Shown here: positions 45,588 to 54,076 of the stretch, piece by piece
How the letters are laid out: each line of letters begins with the position of its first letter
Numbering within the stretch: the first letter of the stretch is position 1
Source of the DNA: JAZTZP01 sp045637525
GTDB taxonomy: Bacteria > Bacillota > Clostridia > UBA1381
Assembly: GCA_045637525.1 (NCBI GenBank)
Contig: JAZTZP010000078.1
Coordinates: 1 to 64,000 of the forward strand
Length of the DNA stretch: 64,000 nt
Reading direction: 5' to 3'
The notes under the pieces: generated by a model
Seen by the model: only the letters and a program-made list of their open reading frames with translations
Told to the model about the DNA's origin: nothing
Databases searched by the model: none
Made by a program: the position numbers and the translations under genes

Positions 45588-46712
45588 ATGAGTGATTCAA
45601 TTTTAACAAAGGATATTCTTTTCCACAATCAGGTAGATAAGATGTCGGAAGAGCAAAAATTTAAATATTCTGTTATGTTAAAGATAAATCATATTCTCAA
45701 CTGTGCACTTGAGGATGACCGGGAACGGTCATCCGGAAAGTGCTATATGATGCAATACTCAGATTTCTTAAACAAAGTACGTGAAGCATTTGAGGACACA
45801 ATTGTGCAATCGTCACTTTGCCAAAACAATATCGTTATTTTTGATGATTTTATTCGTATAGCTGACTATGGATATGCCGCTATTAAGGAAATTGTAAATA
45901 AGCCAAGTACACATTTGGAAAAAGAGACTTGTAAAGTTCATGTTCAAAAAGCAACTGGTATGGGCATAAAGACAATGAAGTGGATGGCTGAAAGACCGGG
46001 TAGAACAGTTCAAGAAAAAGTATCTCCTCAAAATAAAGTATTAACAACAAAAACTGTTTTTTCAGCAGATACAAACGAAAACCGTGAGTTTATGTATATG
46101 TATAAAATATTGCATGAGGCTATTTTAGCCAGACTTACAAATTCTGAATGTAGAAACTGTAAAAGCAATGATTGTAAATACAATGTTTGGATTACAAAAA
46201 TCAACAAGCTTTTTTCAATGAATTCAAAAATCCGTAGGTCGGAATTAAAGGATGTTAAACCTATAAAACAGTCAGTGCAGAATAACAAACTGATGTGTGA
46301 TAAAAACTACAGAATAATATGGAATGCTGTTAAAATGCTTTCAGATGTAGAAGAAAAAATAGAAAAAGACTTCAATGAGATGCTTGAAAGTCGGTTCTCT
46401 ATGATAATTTATTGGATTATTCTTGCTCGATTAGTCAATTACGATAATGTGTTGATATATGATAAGATCGGAAGGTTTTACGATAAAGACGGTGTTATAG
46501 GTTTTGGTGATGAAACTGAAATAGATGGCAAAATATCTGACAGGCAAAACATTATCATTAAGACTGACGATGAGGAAGTAGAGAGTGAATATATCTTTAA
46601 CATAAAAGGTACAGAAATAAGTATTACAGATAAATCAGGCAAAAACATTTATTTGTTTGACTCCAAAAACTATTTTAATATTTCAAAGGTAATGGCTAAA
46701 GGTGGTGAGTAG
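45588..46712 (+). CDS. Unrecognised protein with Cys cluster, next to the McrB-like gene
   Basis: A 374-aa protein that I cannot assign. It has a helical N-terminal half, a Cys cluster CRNCKSNDC (near residues 183-191) that may bind zinc, and a C-terminal half ending in beta-rich sequence. It starts one base after the McrB-like stop (agagg upstream), so the two are co-translated. By position it could be the partner of the AAA+ protein (as McrC is of McrB), but no PD-(D/E)xK nuclease motif is evident. Confidence 0.6.
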   Translation: MSDSILTKDILFHNQVDKMSEEQKFKYSVMLKINHILNCALEDDRERSSGKCYMMQYSDFLNKVREAFEDTIVQSSLCQNNIVIFDDFIRIADYGYAAIKEIVNKPSTHLEKETCKVHVQKATGMGIKTMKWMAERPGRTVQEKVSPQNKVLTTKTVFSADTNENREFMYMYKILHEAILARLTNSECRNCKSNDCKYNVWITKINKLFSMNSKIRRSELKDVKPIKQSVQNNKLMCDKNYRIIWNAVKMLSDVEEKIEKDFNEMLESRFSMIIYWIILARLVNYDNVLIYDKIGRFYDKDGVIGFGDETEIDGKISDRQNIIIKTDDEEVESEYIFNIKGTEISITDKSGKNIYLFDSKNYFNISKVMAKGGE

Positions 46713-46719
46713 AATCGGC

Positions 46720-49581
46720 ATGAACAATAAGGCGAAGTTTTACGAATGGTTGAAAAGAGAAAAAAAGTATTCACCAATCGAGTTTAGATTTAAGAGAATG
46801 GATTATGAAAGTCTTAGTAGAAGATATAATTTTTTTGAAATATCTGATCCAGACAAATTGAAAAGTCTTGATAATGATAAAGATAAAGAAATGATAGAGC
46901 TTTACCGAGGCTTTCTAGAAACATTAGTAGATAAGAAGGTTGATTCTGTTGATACAACAAGTGACAAACGACCAGTTGTAGAAAATGATAGTGCTGCTAA
47001 AGAACTTGCTACACAGGAGAACAGTGTGCCAATGCCAGAAGAGGATGAGGATTCTGCCACTGATGTACACATCAATAAAGAATATGGTTTCATTGATTTT
47101 TCTAATGAAAGCGAAAAGGCAGAAAATGCTTTGTCAAATAAATGTAGTTTGAAAAAGAAAGATCATATTACTCCTAAAAACAAACAGCTATTATCATTTG
47201 ATATTGTTACAGGTCAATTTTACGATCCAAATAATAATGTTATAGCAGAACCAATGGCCACATATGCAATATATGATATCGGCGAAGGAAATCAAAAAAA
47301 ATATTTGAGAAAAAAGAATGCCTTTTATTATGATGATTCATATATGCCCAATCAAACTTCCGTAGTTGGCGCATATTATAATGACGGCGATGTTATAAAA
47401 AGGGCACTTGATGACACTTATGATTTTATATTTGATGGTTTCCCAGAGATTGATGAAAAGCTTTTGTGTATTGTACCTGATACAGCTGGTGACTTTAATG
47501 ATAAAATAAAAAGTCAGGTTAAAAGTGCAAATCACAGGTTTGTACAGCTGCCTCGAAGTATTGCAGCAGTATATTCATGTATTGATATAAGCAGAGTGAA
47601 ATCAGAAAAAGAATATACTGTATATGATTTTGATGCAGATAAATTAACAAAAACTATTATTCGTGTTGAATTTGATGAAGAAAGTGAGAAATACAACTTT
47701 GTCAGATATGGCAGAAGAACTTTTTCAGTTGATTCATTTGATGGCTTCCCATCTATAGCCAAACTATATATCGATATGCTTTCAAAACAAAATAAAATTG
47801 TATTAGAAGAAAGCATTATTAATAATTTAATAAATACTCGTGATATATATAAGGTTATATGCAAAAAACAGAATATATTAGTTAAAAACAAAGGCCAATA
47901 TTATACAATAAAATATGATGAGAGAATCATGGGAGCCGTTGTTGAACAGATTATATCCTGTGTAAATAATGATGGCGGTAACAATCCTATTATTATGTTT
48001 GCAACACATTTAAAAGAAAAAAGCTTCGTTTCAGTTGATGATGTTGCAATTGGCTGTCAAAGAGTACTAAAGAGAATAGAAAACAAACAGGTAATATACA
48101 AAGAGTACTTGCCTGAATTATCGCTCGAAGTAATAAGAAATGGTACCTTTGATGTGTTGGAGTTAATAAGTAAAAAGAATCCGCCACAGGTTATTACCGA
48201 AGCTTCCATGGATGAAGAAGTTAATATTCCGATTGAAAACGGTAGATTCGTCTTCATGTCGGGAAGAGACAAGCTGTATTGTCCACTTACAAGGGAAGAA
48301 TTTGGGGAGAGTAAAAAAGGTGATAAACTTGCTATGTTCTATGATCCAAAAATATTCCCGTTAAAAGCACCAGTCGAGGTTGAACTTTCCTTGAAATACA
48401 GATACGGAGATCCGGATTCATACAGACTTATTGCCACCCCTCTTAATAATGAGTTTGAAGAGATTACAAGTCAGTGGTGTGATGATGAAGACCGAATAAT
48501 GGGAAATGATGTCATCCCTGAATACAGTCAACCGATAATAAAAAGTAGAGCGACAGAAGATGATTTTAATGATGCTGTTAGTCAAACATACAAGTCATTA
48601 AGAAGAAGTCATAATTATACTTTGCAGGGCGGATATAACGGAAATCCCCCATTTGATAATTACAATAATTGGCTTGCGTTAAAAAGCTTGGGAAAAATAA
48701 GACTTTCTTTACCACTGCTATTTTCACCGGAGAAGATAAATGCAGCCTCAGAAGAAGTCCTGGATAATTTTGAATTATTACTTGAGGATTTGTTGGATGT
48801 TTATGATGACTGTATTAGCGGAAACTTAGATTCAGGTAATCTACATTACCCCTGTGATTTTACGAAAGAATATTACTCGTTAATCAGAACAAACATTCTT
48901 GATAAACTAGCGTTGTTTGGCGGATTTTGTTCTTCTGATTGTGATTATTCGAGTGTAAACTTAGAGCGAATGGTAGAAGTGATGTTAAATTCACATAGTT
49001 TATATAACCTATTACCGCTTACAACATATGTAACGAGAGATAAAGATTATTATGGTATTTGGGATAAAGTTGACCAATTAATTAATTATACTGTTAAAAA
49101 TAATAAAAATCTATCTTCGATTGTAAGAGGTTTGAGCGCCATAGCTTGGAGAAATTCGCAATGGATATATGAGTTTGGTCAAATAAATGATAATGTGCTT
49201 GATGAGGTTATAACAACAATATTTGATGAATTTTATTCTTTGTTTAGAGATTTAAAGGATAACGGCAAATTTAAGGGAGATAACCCAAGAGCAATGCGCG
49301 ATATACTGGAAGCTTTATTGGCCATTGTACGCTTGAAACCATGTAATTCAACAGTCATGAAAAAACTAGATTGCAATAGAAAAATGATAAAGCATTTCGT
49401 AAACGATTTGAAAGAACTGGACATGATTGCGAAAAATGTTTTGCTTAAGCATCCGTTTGTAAGTAGAATAGATGTTGATGTTCCTGAAAATTTAAGAAAT
49501 GTTAGCTCAGTTGTGTATCCTCTTATTGAAACTTTGTCAGACGGAAATGCAGTTAAGTTAACAGGTTTTACAGAAGATTAA
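46720..49581 (+). CDS. Large protein with a divergent Hsp70/actin-fold-like domain
   Basis: A 953-aa protein. Residues 60-150 are acidic and disordered. About 155-480 resembles an Hsp70-type ATPase: VVGAYYNDGDVIKRAL, then CIVPDTAGDFNDKIKSQV, LPRSIAAVYSCID (compare the Hsp70 EPTAAALAYG region) and VYDFDADKLTKTIIRVE in place of the usual phosphate motif DLGGGTFD. The glycines of that motif are lost, so nucleotide use is doubtful. The last 400 residues are helical. Start uncertain: ATG 46720, or GTG 46702/46705. Last gene of the operon, followed by a strong terminator. Confidence 0.6.
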   Translation: MNNKAKFYEWLKREKKYSPIEFRFKRMDYESLSRRYNFFEISDPDKLKSLDNDKDKEMIELYRGFLETLVDKKVDSVDTTSDKRPVVENDSAAKELATQENSVPMPEEDEDSATDVHINKEYGFIDFSNESEKAENALSNKCSLKKKDHITPKNKQLLSFDIVTGQFYDPNNNVIAEPMATYAIYDIGEGNQKKYLRKKNAFYYDDSYMPNQTSVVGAYYNDGDVIKRALDDTYDFIFDGFPEIDEKLLCIVPDTAGDFNDKIKSQVKSANHRFVQLPRSIAAVYSCIDISRVKSEKEYTVYDFDADKLTKTIIRVEFDEESEKYNFVRYGRRTFSVDSFDGFPSIAKLYIDMLSKQNKIVLEESIINNLINTRDIYKVICKKQNILVKNKGQYYTIKYDERIMGAVVEQIISCVNNDGGNNPIIMFATHLKEKSFVSVDDVAIGCQRVLKRIENKQVIYKEYLPELSLEVIRNGTFDVLELISKKNPPQVITEASMDEEVNIPIENGRFVFMSGRDKLYCPLTREEFGESKKGDKLAMFYDPKIFPLKAPVEVELSLKYRYGDPDSYRLIATPLNNEFEEITSQWCDDEDRIMGNDVIPEYSQPIIKSRATEDDFNDAVSQTYKSLRRSHNYTLQGGYNGNPPFDNYNNWLALKSLGKIRLSLPLLFSPEKINAASEEVLDNFELLLEDLLDVYDDCISGNLDSGNLHYPCDFTKEYYSLIRTNILDKLALFGGFCSSDCDYSSVNLERMVEVMLNSHSLYNLLPLTTYVTRDKDYYGIWDKVDQLINYTVKNNKNLSSIVRGLSAIAWRNSQWIYEFGQINDNVLDEVITTIFDEFYSLFRDLKDNGKFKGDNPRAMRDILEALLAIVRLKPCNSTVMKKLDCNRKMIKHFVNDLKELDMIAKNVLLKHPFVSRIDVDVPENLRNVSSVVYPLIETLSDGNAVKLTGFTED

Positions 49582-49584
49582 TAG

Positions 49585-49618
49585 AAAAGGTTTGGCACAT
49601 TGTTGTGTCAAACCTTTT
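49585..49618 (+). terminator. Terminator of the ten-gene island operon
   Basis: A 15-bp stem aaaaggtttggcaca with tgtgtcaaacctttt (one G-U pair) and a short loop, followed by ttgttatttt. Confidence 0.87.
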
Positions 49619-49668
49619 GTTATTTTGGGAATTTTAAAAAAAAATTAGGACAAAATGTTAAGATAGGT

Positions 49669-49725
49669 AAAAAACCTCTATATATACAAGTAAGAGATCT
49701 CAAACTTGTGTATATAGAGGTTTTT
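49669..49725 (+). terminator. Second long hairpin with T-run before the exonuclease unit
   Basis: A 21-bp stem aaaaacctctatatatacaag with cttgtgtatatagaggttttt (one mismatch) encloses a 14-base loop. It lies between the operon terminator and the next gene, so it may be an attenuator, a terminator for the second unit's leader, or an independent element. No clear promoter is seen just after it. Confidence 0.6.
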
Positions 49726-49777
49726 CTGTTTGCAAAATACAAAAGTTTAAGTTAATTAAAAGAAAGAGGTAGTTACA

Positions 49778-50425
49778 GTGAGTAAATATGTAGTTGTTGA
49801 TTTAGAGATGTGTAGAGTTCCTAAAGGACTTAAAAGAGAAAAATTCAGAAGAGCATATGAACTTATAGAAATAGGCGCGGTCCTTTTAGATGATACATAT
49901 GAAGTAGTAGATAGATTTAAAACATATGTTTCGCCAGAGTACGGAGAGATTGATCCATTCATTCAAAAATTAACAGGAATAACGAAGGCTGATACTATCG
50001 GTGCTCCATCAACTCAAGAAGCACTTGAATTATTTGTGGATTGGCTACCGGAAGATGCGGTTCTTGTTTCATGGAGTGAAAATGACGAAAGACAAATACG
50101 AAAAGAGGTTGAGTTTAAAAATCTTGATATCCCAAGACTAGAAGGCTACCTAAATAGTTGGGAAGACTGTCAAAAAACCTTTGCAGAAAAAATGAATACA
50201 ACAAAGAATTACAAATTGTCAGAAGCTTTAATTATAGCAGATATTGATTTTAACGAAAATCTTCATGATGGATTAGTAGACGCATATAACACAGCATTGC
50301 TCTTTGCAAAAATGAAGCGAGAACCAAAGTTGCAACTTATCTCATGTTATATGACAGAAGATAATAACAGTGCCATGTACACACCTATCGCAGGACTGTT
50401 GAGAAACTTCAGTTATGTGGTTTAA
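49778..50425 (+). CDS. DEDDh-family 3'-5' exonuclease (DnaQ-like)
   Basis: A 215-aa single-domain exonuclease. Exo I VVVDLEMCRV (D-x-E), Exo II around SWSENDERQI with its Asp, and Exo III LHDGLVDAYNTA (H-D-x3-D) are present, so the active site is complete. Substrates of this family are single-stranded DNA or RNA ends. The start is GTG with gaaagagg eight bases upstream. The gene begins the second unit of the island and overlaps the frame leading into the FtsH-like gene (16 bases between stop and start). Confidence 0.85.
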   Translation: MSKYVVVDLEMCRVPKGLKREKFRRAYELIEIGAVLLDDTYEVVDRFKTYVSPEYGEIDPFIQKLTGITKADTIGAPSTQEALELFVDWLPEDAVLVSWSENDERQIRKEVEFKNLDIPRLEGYLNSWEDCQKTFAEKMNTTKNYKLSEALIIADIDFNENLHDGLVDAYNTALLFAKMKREPKLQLISCYMTEDNNSAMYTPIAGLLRNFSYVV

Positions 50426-50441
50426 TACGAAGGAGGTTAAT

Positions 50442-51731
50442 ATGAAATTGAATGATTTACAAATTGTCGGATATGACAATGAGAAGAAAGAGATAGCGAA
50501 ACTAAAGAACTATGTAATAAATGTAGACGATTATAGAGTTATGGGAGTCAAAGTTCCGGGAGGCTTGGTTGTGTATGGTCCTTCGGGATTGGGAAAAACT
50601 TTGTTGGTTAATTCATTATCGTGTGATGAAATCAGAACCTATGAAATAACTGAAGCAGATGTACTATCTGATGACGAGAACAGAATAAGAACTGTGTTCG
50701 AGGAGGCAAAAAGGAATGCTCCTTCGATTATCTTGTTAGACGATTTAGATAAGGTTTTGCAAGCGACAAGTAAGCTCTTATTTAACAGGAGAGATGAAGT
50801 TAAGCGAATCATTAAATCTGAAATATCGGGGCTAATGAACAATGATGGTGTTTTAGCGGTCGTAACATGTAACACTCTGAACAGTGTAAAAGATATTGTC
50901 GTTGAAACAGGGAGGTTTGATCGAATTATTGATCTGCATTATCCAGATTCTAACCACAGGGAGAAACTCATAAAACATTACTTTGATAATTCTCAGGTTG
51001 GAATAAATGTAGATATTGAGACGGTGTCCAATATGATGGAAGGGTTTTCTATAAGAGATATCGAGAGTGTTGTAAACGAAAGCATTTTGATTGCAGTGAC
51101 AGACAAGAAGAATAATGTTGACATAGAAGATGTAGAAACTGCGGTGAAAAATAGAGGTTTTTTCTTTGACTTAAGTGATAGATTTAATGATCCTGAAGAA
51201 AAATACAAAGTGGCAGTGCATGAAGCAGGACACATACTTATAACTATGCTTCTGAAAAAAAAAGGAATAAAAGTTGCAAGCGTGGTTCCGAGTGAAGGGA
51301 ATATAGGATACATACAATTACACGATAACGAAGAAATTTTAACAACCGAAGACATTGAGGATCTAATCGCAGTTTCACTAGCGGGTAGAGTTGCAGAAAG
51401 AGAAATTATAGGAAACATATCGGTTGGTGCTTCATCAGATTTGGAAAAGGCAGTAATTCATGCAAGAAAGTTAATCGTAAATCATGTTGGATATGGGTAT
51501 GACTGTGTAGCTGCAATAACCGATATGGAAATATCGTATGAGCTTATGTATGAAATTGAAAAGAACATTGCAAAGTTATTGTCAGAACAAGATGTGCGAG
51601 TTAAGAATCTCATCACACAACATAAAGAGGTGGTGCTAAAAATGGCAGAAATGCTTAAAGAAAAAAATGTTTTGGACCATCAGGAGATACTTAGGATTTT
51701 CAAAGAGTCGCACATAAACATAGGACTATAG
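50442..51731 (+). CDS. Soluble FtsH-like AAA+ ATPase/M41 metalloprotease
   Basis: A 429-aa protein with the domain order of FtsH but no membrane helices. AAA+ part: Walker A YGPSGLGKT near residue 48, Walker B IILLDDLD, sensor VTCNTL and the arginine region ETGRFDRIIDL. Peptidase M41 part: zinc motif VHEAGH near residue 258 and the third-ligand region VGASSDLEKAV. It should unfold and cut proteins in the cytosol. It is shorter than FtsH (600+ aa). The start at 50442 has aaggagg five bases upstream. It lies between the exonuclease and a membrane-active-looking protein, which may be its substrate. Confidence 0.88.
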   Translation: MKLNDLQIVGYDNEKKEIAKLKNYVINVDDYRVMGVKVPGGLVVYGPSGLGKTLLVNSLSCDEIRTYEITEADVLSDDENRIRTVFEEAKRNAPSIILLDDLDKVLQATSKLLFNRRDEVKRIIKSEISGLMNNDGVLAVVTCNTLNSVKDIVVETGRFDRIIDLHYPDSNHREKLIKHYFDNSQVGINVDIETVSNMMEGFSIRDIESVVNESILIAVTDKKNNVDIEDVETAVKNRGFFFDLSDRFNDPEEKYKVAVHEAGHILITMLLKKKGIKVASVVPSEGNIGYIQLHDNEEILTTEDIEDLIAVSLAGRVAEREIIGNISVGASSDLEKAVIHARKLIVNHVGYGYDCVAAITDMEISYELMYEIEKNIAKLLSEQDVRVKNLITQHKEVVLKMAEMLKEKNVLDHQEILRIFKESHINIGL

Positions 51732-51743
51732 GAGGAATAAACA

Positions 51744-52565
51744 ATGAAGAAACAAAGCGGAACAGCTACTGCTGTAGGAAGAGAAATATTTGAAGTAAAA
51801 TGCGGAATTGAAGCTGTTAAACGTGCAGGTAACAACCCACAACTAAAAGGAATTGTGCACGAAACAATGTATAAGAATATATATAATGTATCGCCCAAAA
51901 GAATAGTTGATGGTACAAAAGCTTTTCTTTCAGAGTCAACAACGGCAGTGCGAGATGATGTAATAATTAAGCAGGGAAGTAATATTGTAAAAAGATTGCA
52001 GCTGAAGGATACGGCTAATTCTATAAGAAAAACGATAAAACAGGTAAAGAATCATCATTACTCGGGAACAAATCTTATTGGCACTAAAGAGACGACAGAA
52101 GCTTTTGGCAAGGAAGTTGTAAAGCAAGCCAAAAGAGGAATAAATGTCACTCAGAAAATGAGCAGTTCGGGAATTTCATCAGCAGACACCTCTCGTATTG
52201 CAACTAAAACTATCGGCAATACTGCCGGAAAATTGACTGCGAATTCACTTGGTAAAGTTGCTTCATCATCAGGTGTAGCAGGCGGTGTTATTTCTGGCGG
52301 AATTGAGGTTATATCCTCAGGTGTAAAACTTGCCAAGGGAGAAATCGACGGCGGGGAGTTTGTAGGCAACGTAGCAAAAGAGACCGTGGGTGGTGGCTTG
52401 TCTGCGGCAGGAGGTAGTGTTGCGGCGACAGCGGTAGCTGCAGGAGTAGCAACTGTATTAGCAGGAACAACAGCCCCGATTTGGGTTCCTGCAGTTGCAG
52501 GATTTGGAGCGGCTGTTGCGGTAGGAAGTGCAATAAAAGGAATTTGGGACAGTGTTTGGGACTAA
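51744..52565 (+). CDS. Protein with Gly/Ala-rich hydrophobic C-terminus, putative membrane-active effector
   Basis: A 273-aa protein of unknown family. Residues 1-165 are basic and polar; residues 170-273 are rich in Gly, Ala and Val with glycine-zipper-like spacing (GGLSAAGGSVAATAVAAGV, then PAVAGFGAAVAVGSAIKGIW). Such ends are typical of membrane-inserting or pore-forming proteins, so I suggest an effector that is held in check or processed by the FtsH-like protease 12 bases upstream. ggagg lies before the ATG. No terminator is evident after it. Confidence 0.6.
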   Translation: MKKQSGTATAVGREIFEVKCGIEAVKRAGNNPQLKGIVHETMYKNIYNVSPKRIVDGTKAFLSESTTAVRDDVIIKQGSNIVKRLQLKDTANSIRKTIKQVKNHHYSGTNLIGTKETTEAFGKEVVKQAKRGINVTQKMSSSGISSADTSRIATKTIGNTAGKLTANSLGKVASSSGVAGGVISGGIEVISSGVKLAKGEIDGGEFVGNVAKETVGGGLSAAGGSVAATAVAAGVATVLAGTTAPIWVPAVAGFGAAVAVGSAIKGIWDSVWD

Positions 52566-52659
52566 ACAGAGGGATATGAAATAGATCAAATTTCCCCGAC
52601 AAACTATAATTTTTCTTTGTGAAAAATTTAACTATATTAAAGAAAATTTAAAAACAAAT

Positions 52660-52701
52660 TTTGTGTAAAGTATTGAAAAAATGGTCGGATTGTGATATAA
52701 T
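52660..52701 (+). repeat. Right copy of the flanking direct repeat
   Basis: Matches 32249-32289 at about 37 of 42 aligned positions. It includes the rnf promoter and marks the right border of the accessory island. Confidence 0.65.
52673..52701 (+). promoter_or_regulatory. Promoter of the rnf operon
   Basis: TTGAAA (52673-52678) and a perfect TATAAT (52696-52701) with a 17-base spacer, about 50 bases before rnfC. Confidence 0.75.
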
Positions 52702-52752
52702 ATAAGGTGAATTAATTTTATTAAAACTCTTGATTGAAATGGAGGAATGAGT

Positions 52753-54075
52753 ATGAGTTATACCTTTAAGGGCGGTCTTCATATACATGATCATAAAGAG
52801 CTCACTAACCGTTGTCCGGTAAAGAAGCTTGATGGGTGTGATGTACATATATTTCCGCTTCAGCAGCATATCGGAGCTGTAACAGAGCCTTTGGTAAAGG
52901 TTGGCGACCGGGTTCTGGTCGGTCAGAAAATTGCGGACAGCGAGGCTTTTTTAAGTGTTCCTGTACATAGCTCGGTATCAGGCGAGGTAACGGCAATAAA
53001 ACCGCAGCTTCATCCAAGCGGTGCGAAGATTAATGCGATTTTTGTGAAAAATGATTTTGAATACGAACAGCACGAGAGTGTTAAGCCGGCAGACAATATA
53101 GATAATATGACAAAAGAGGAAATGTTAGGCGTTGTACGTGAAAAAGGCCTGGTCGGCATGGGTGGCGCAGGATTCCCGACTTTTATAAAGTTAAATCCGA
53201 AGACGGAGGTTGATTATGTAATTGTAAACGGTGCTGAATGCGAGCCGTACATAACATCGGACCACAGACGTATGCTTGAAAATCCCGATGAGATAATTGA
53301 CGGTCTCGGCATTGCTATGAAGATACTCGGTCTGAAAAAAGGATATATCGGAATAGAAATGAACAAAAAAGACGCTGCCGCGGTTATTAATGAGAAGTTA
53401 TCCGGCAGAACCGATATAGAAGTGAAGATGCTTAAGACGAAATATCCGCAGGGAGCAGAAAAACAGTTGATAAAAGCGATAACAAAAAGAAGTGTGCCGA
53501 CAGGTAAGCTTCCGGCAGATGCCGGCGTTGTTGTTCTTAATATTGATACGGTGTATGGTATTTCAAGGGCGTTTCGAGTGGGCTTGCCACCGGTAAAAAG
53601 AGTAGTTACCGTAACCGGTGACTGCGTTAAAGAGCCGGGGAACTATGAAGTGCCTTTAGGCGTGACGTTTTCACATTTATTTGAAGCGGCAGGTGGATTT
53701 TCAGAAGAACCTAAAAAGATTATCATGGGTGGCCCTATGATGGGTGCTTCCCAGTATAGTGTGGATGTACCTGTTATAAAAACGACTTCTGCACTTCTGG
53801 TATTCTCGAATATACAGGAGGTATATGACGAAGCGGCGGCTTGTATACGTTGCGGAAAATGCGTTGACTATTGTCCTATGCATCTTATGCCTTTAAACCT
53901 TGCCCGTTTTTCAGATTCCGATAACCTGGAAATGGCTGAAAAATATAATATAACCGATTGTATGGAATGCGGATTGTGTTCGTATGTTTGTCCGGCAAGC
54001 CGAAATCCTGTTCAGTTTATACGTGTCGGAAAACAAGCGGTTATTCAAAAAAAGAAAAATCAGGGAGGGAAATAA
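52753..54075 (+). CDS. rnfC: Rnf complex subunit RnfC
   Basis: A 440-aa peripheral subunit of the Rnf complex (ferredoxin:NAD+ oxidoreductase, ion-pumping). It carries the FMN/NADH-binding stretch MGGAGFPTFIKL (near residue 135), a SLBB-like part, and two [4Fe-4S] motifs, CIRCGKCVDYCP and CMECGLCSYVCP, near the C-terminus. It takes electrons to NAD+. The ATG at 52753 is seven bases after ggagg; the ATG at 52747 sits too close. First gene of rnfCDGEAB. Confidence 0.95.
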   Translation: MSYTFKGGLHIHDHKELTNRCPVKKLDGCDVHIFPLQQHIGAVTEPLVKVGDRVLVGQKIADSEAFLSVPVHSSVSGEVTAIKPQLHPSGAKINAIFVKNDFEYEQHESVKPADNIDNMTKEEMLGVVREKGLVGMGGAGFPTFIKLNPKTEVDYVIVNGAECEPYITSDHRRMLENPDEIIDGLGIAMKILGLKKGYIGIEMNKKDAAAVINEKLSGRTDIEVKMLKTKYPQGAEKQLIKAITKRSVPTGKLPADAGVVVLNIDTVYGISRAFRVGLPPVKRVVTVTGDCVKEPGNYEVPLGVTFSHLFEAAGGFSEEPKKIIMGGPMMGASQYSVDVPVIKTTSALLVFSNIQEVYDEAAACIRCGKCVDYCPMHLMPLNLARFSDSDNLEMAEKYNITDCMECGLCSYVCPASRNPVQFIRVGKQAVIQKKKNQGGK

Positions 54076-54076
54076 T

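Noticed and set aside
32927..52565. Prophage or integrative conjugative element
   Set aside because: No integrase, structural phage, relaxase or conjugation genes are seen; only the flanking repeats hint at insertion.
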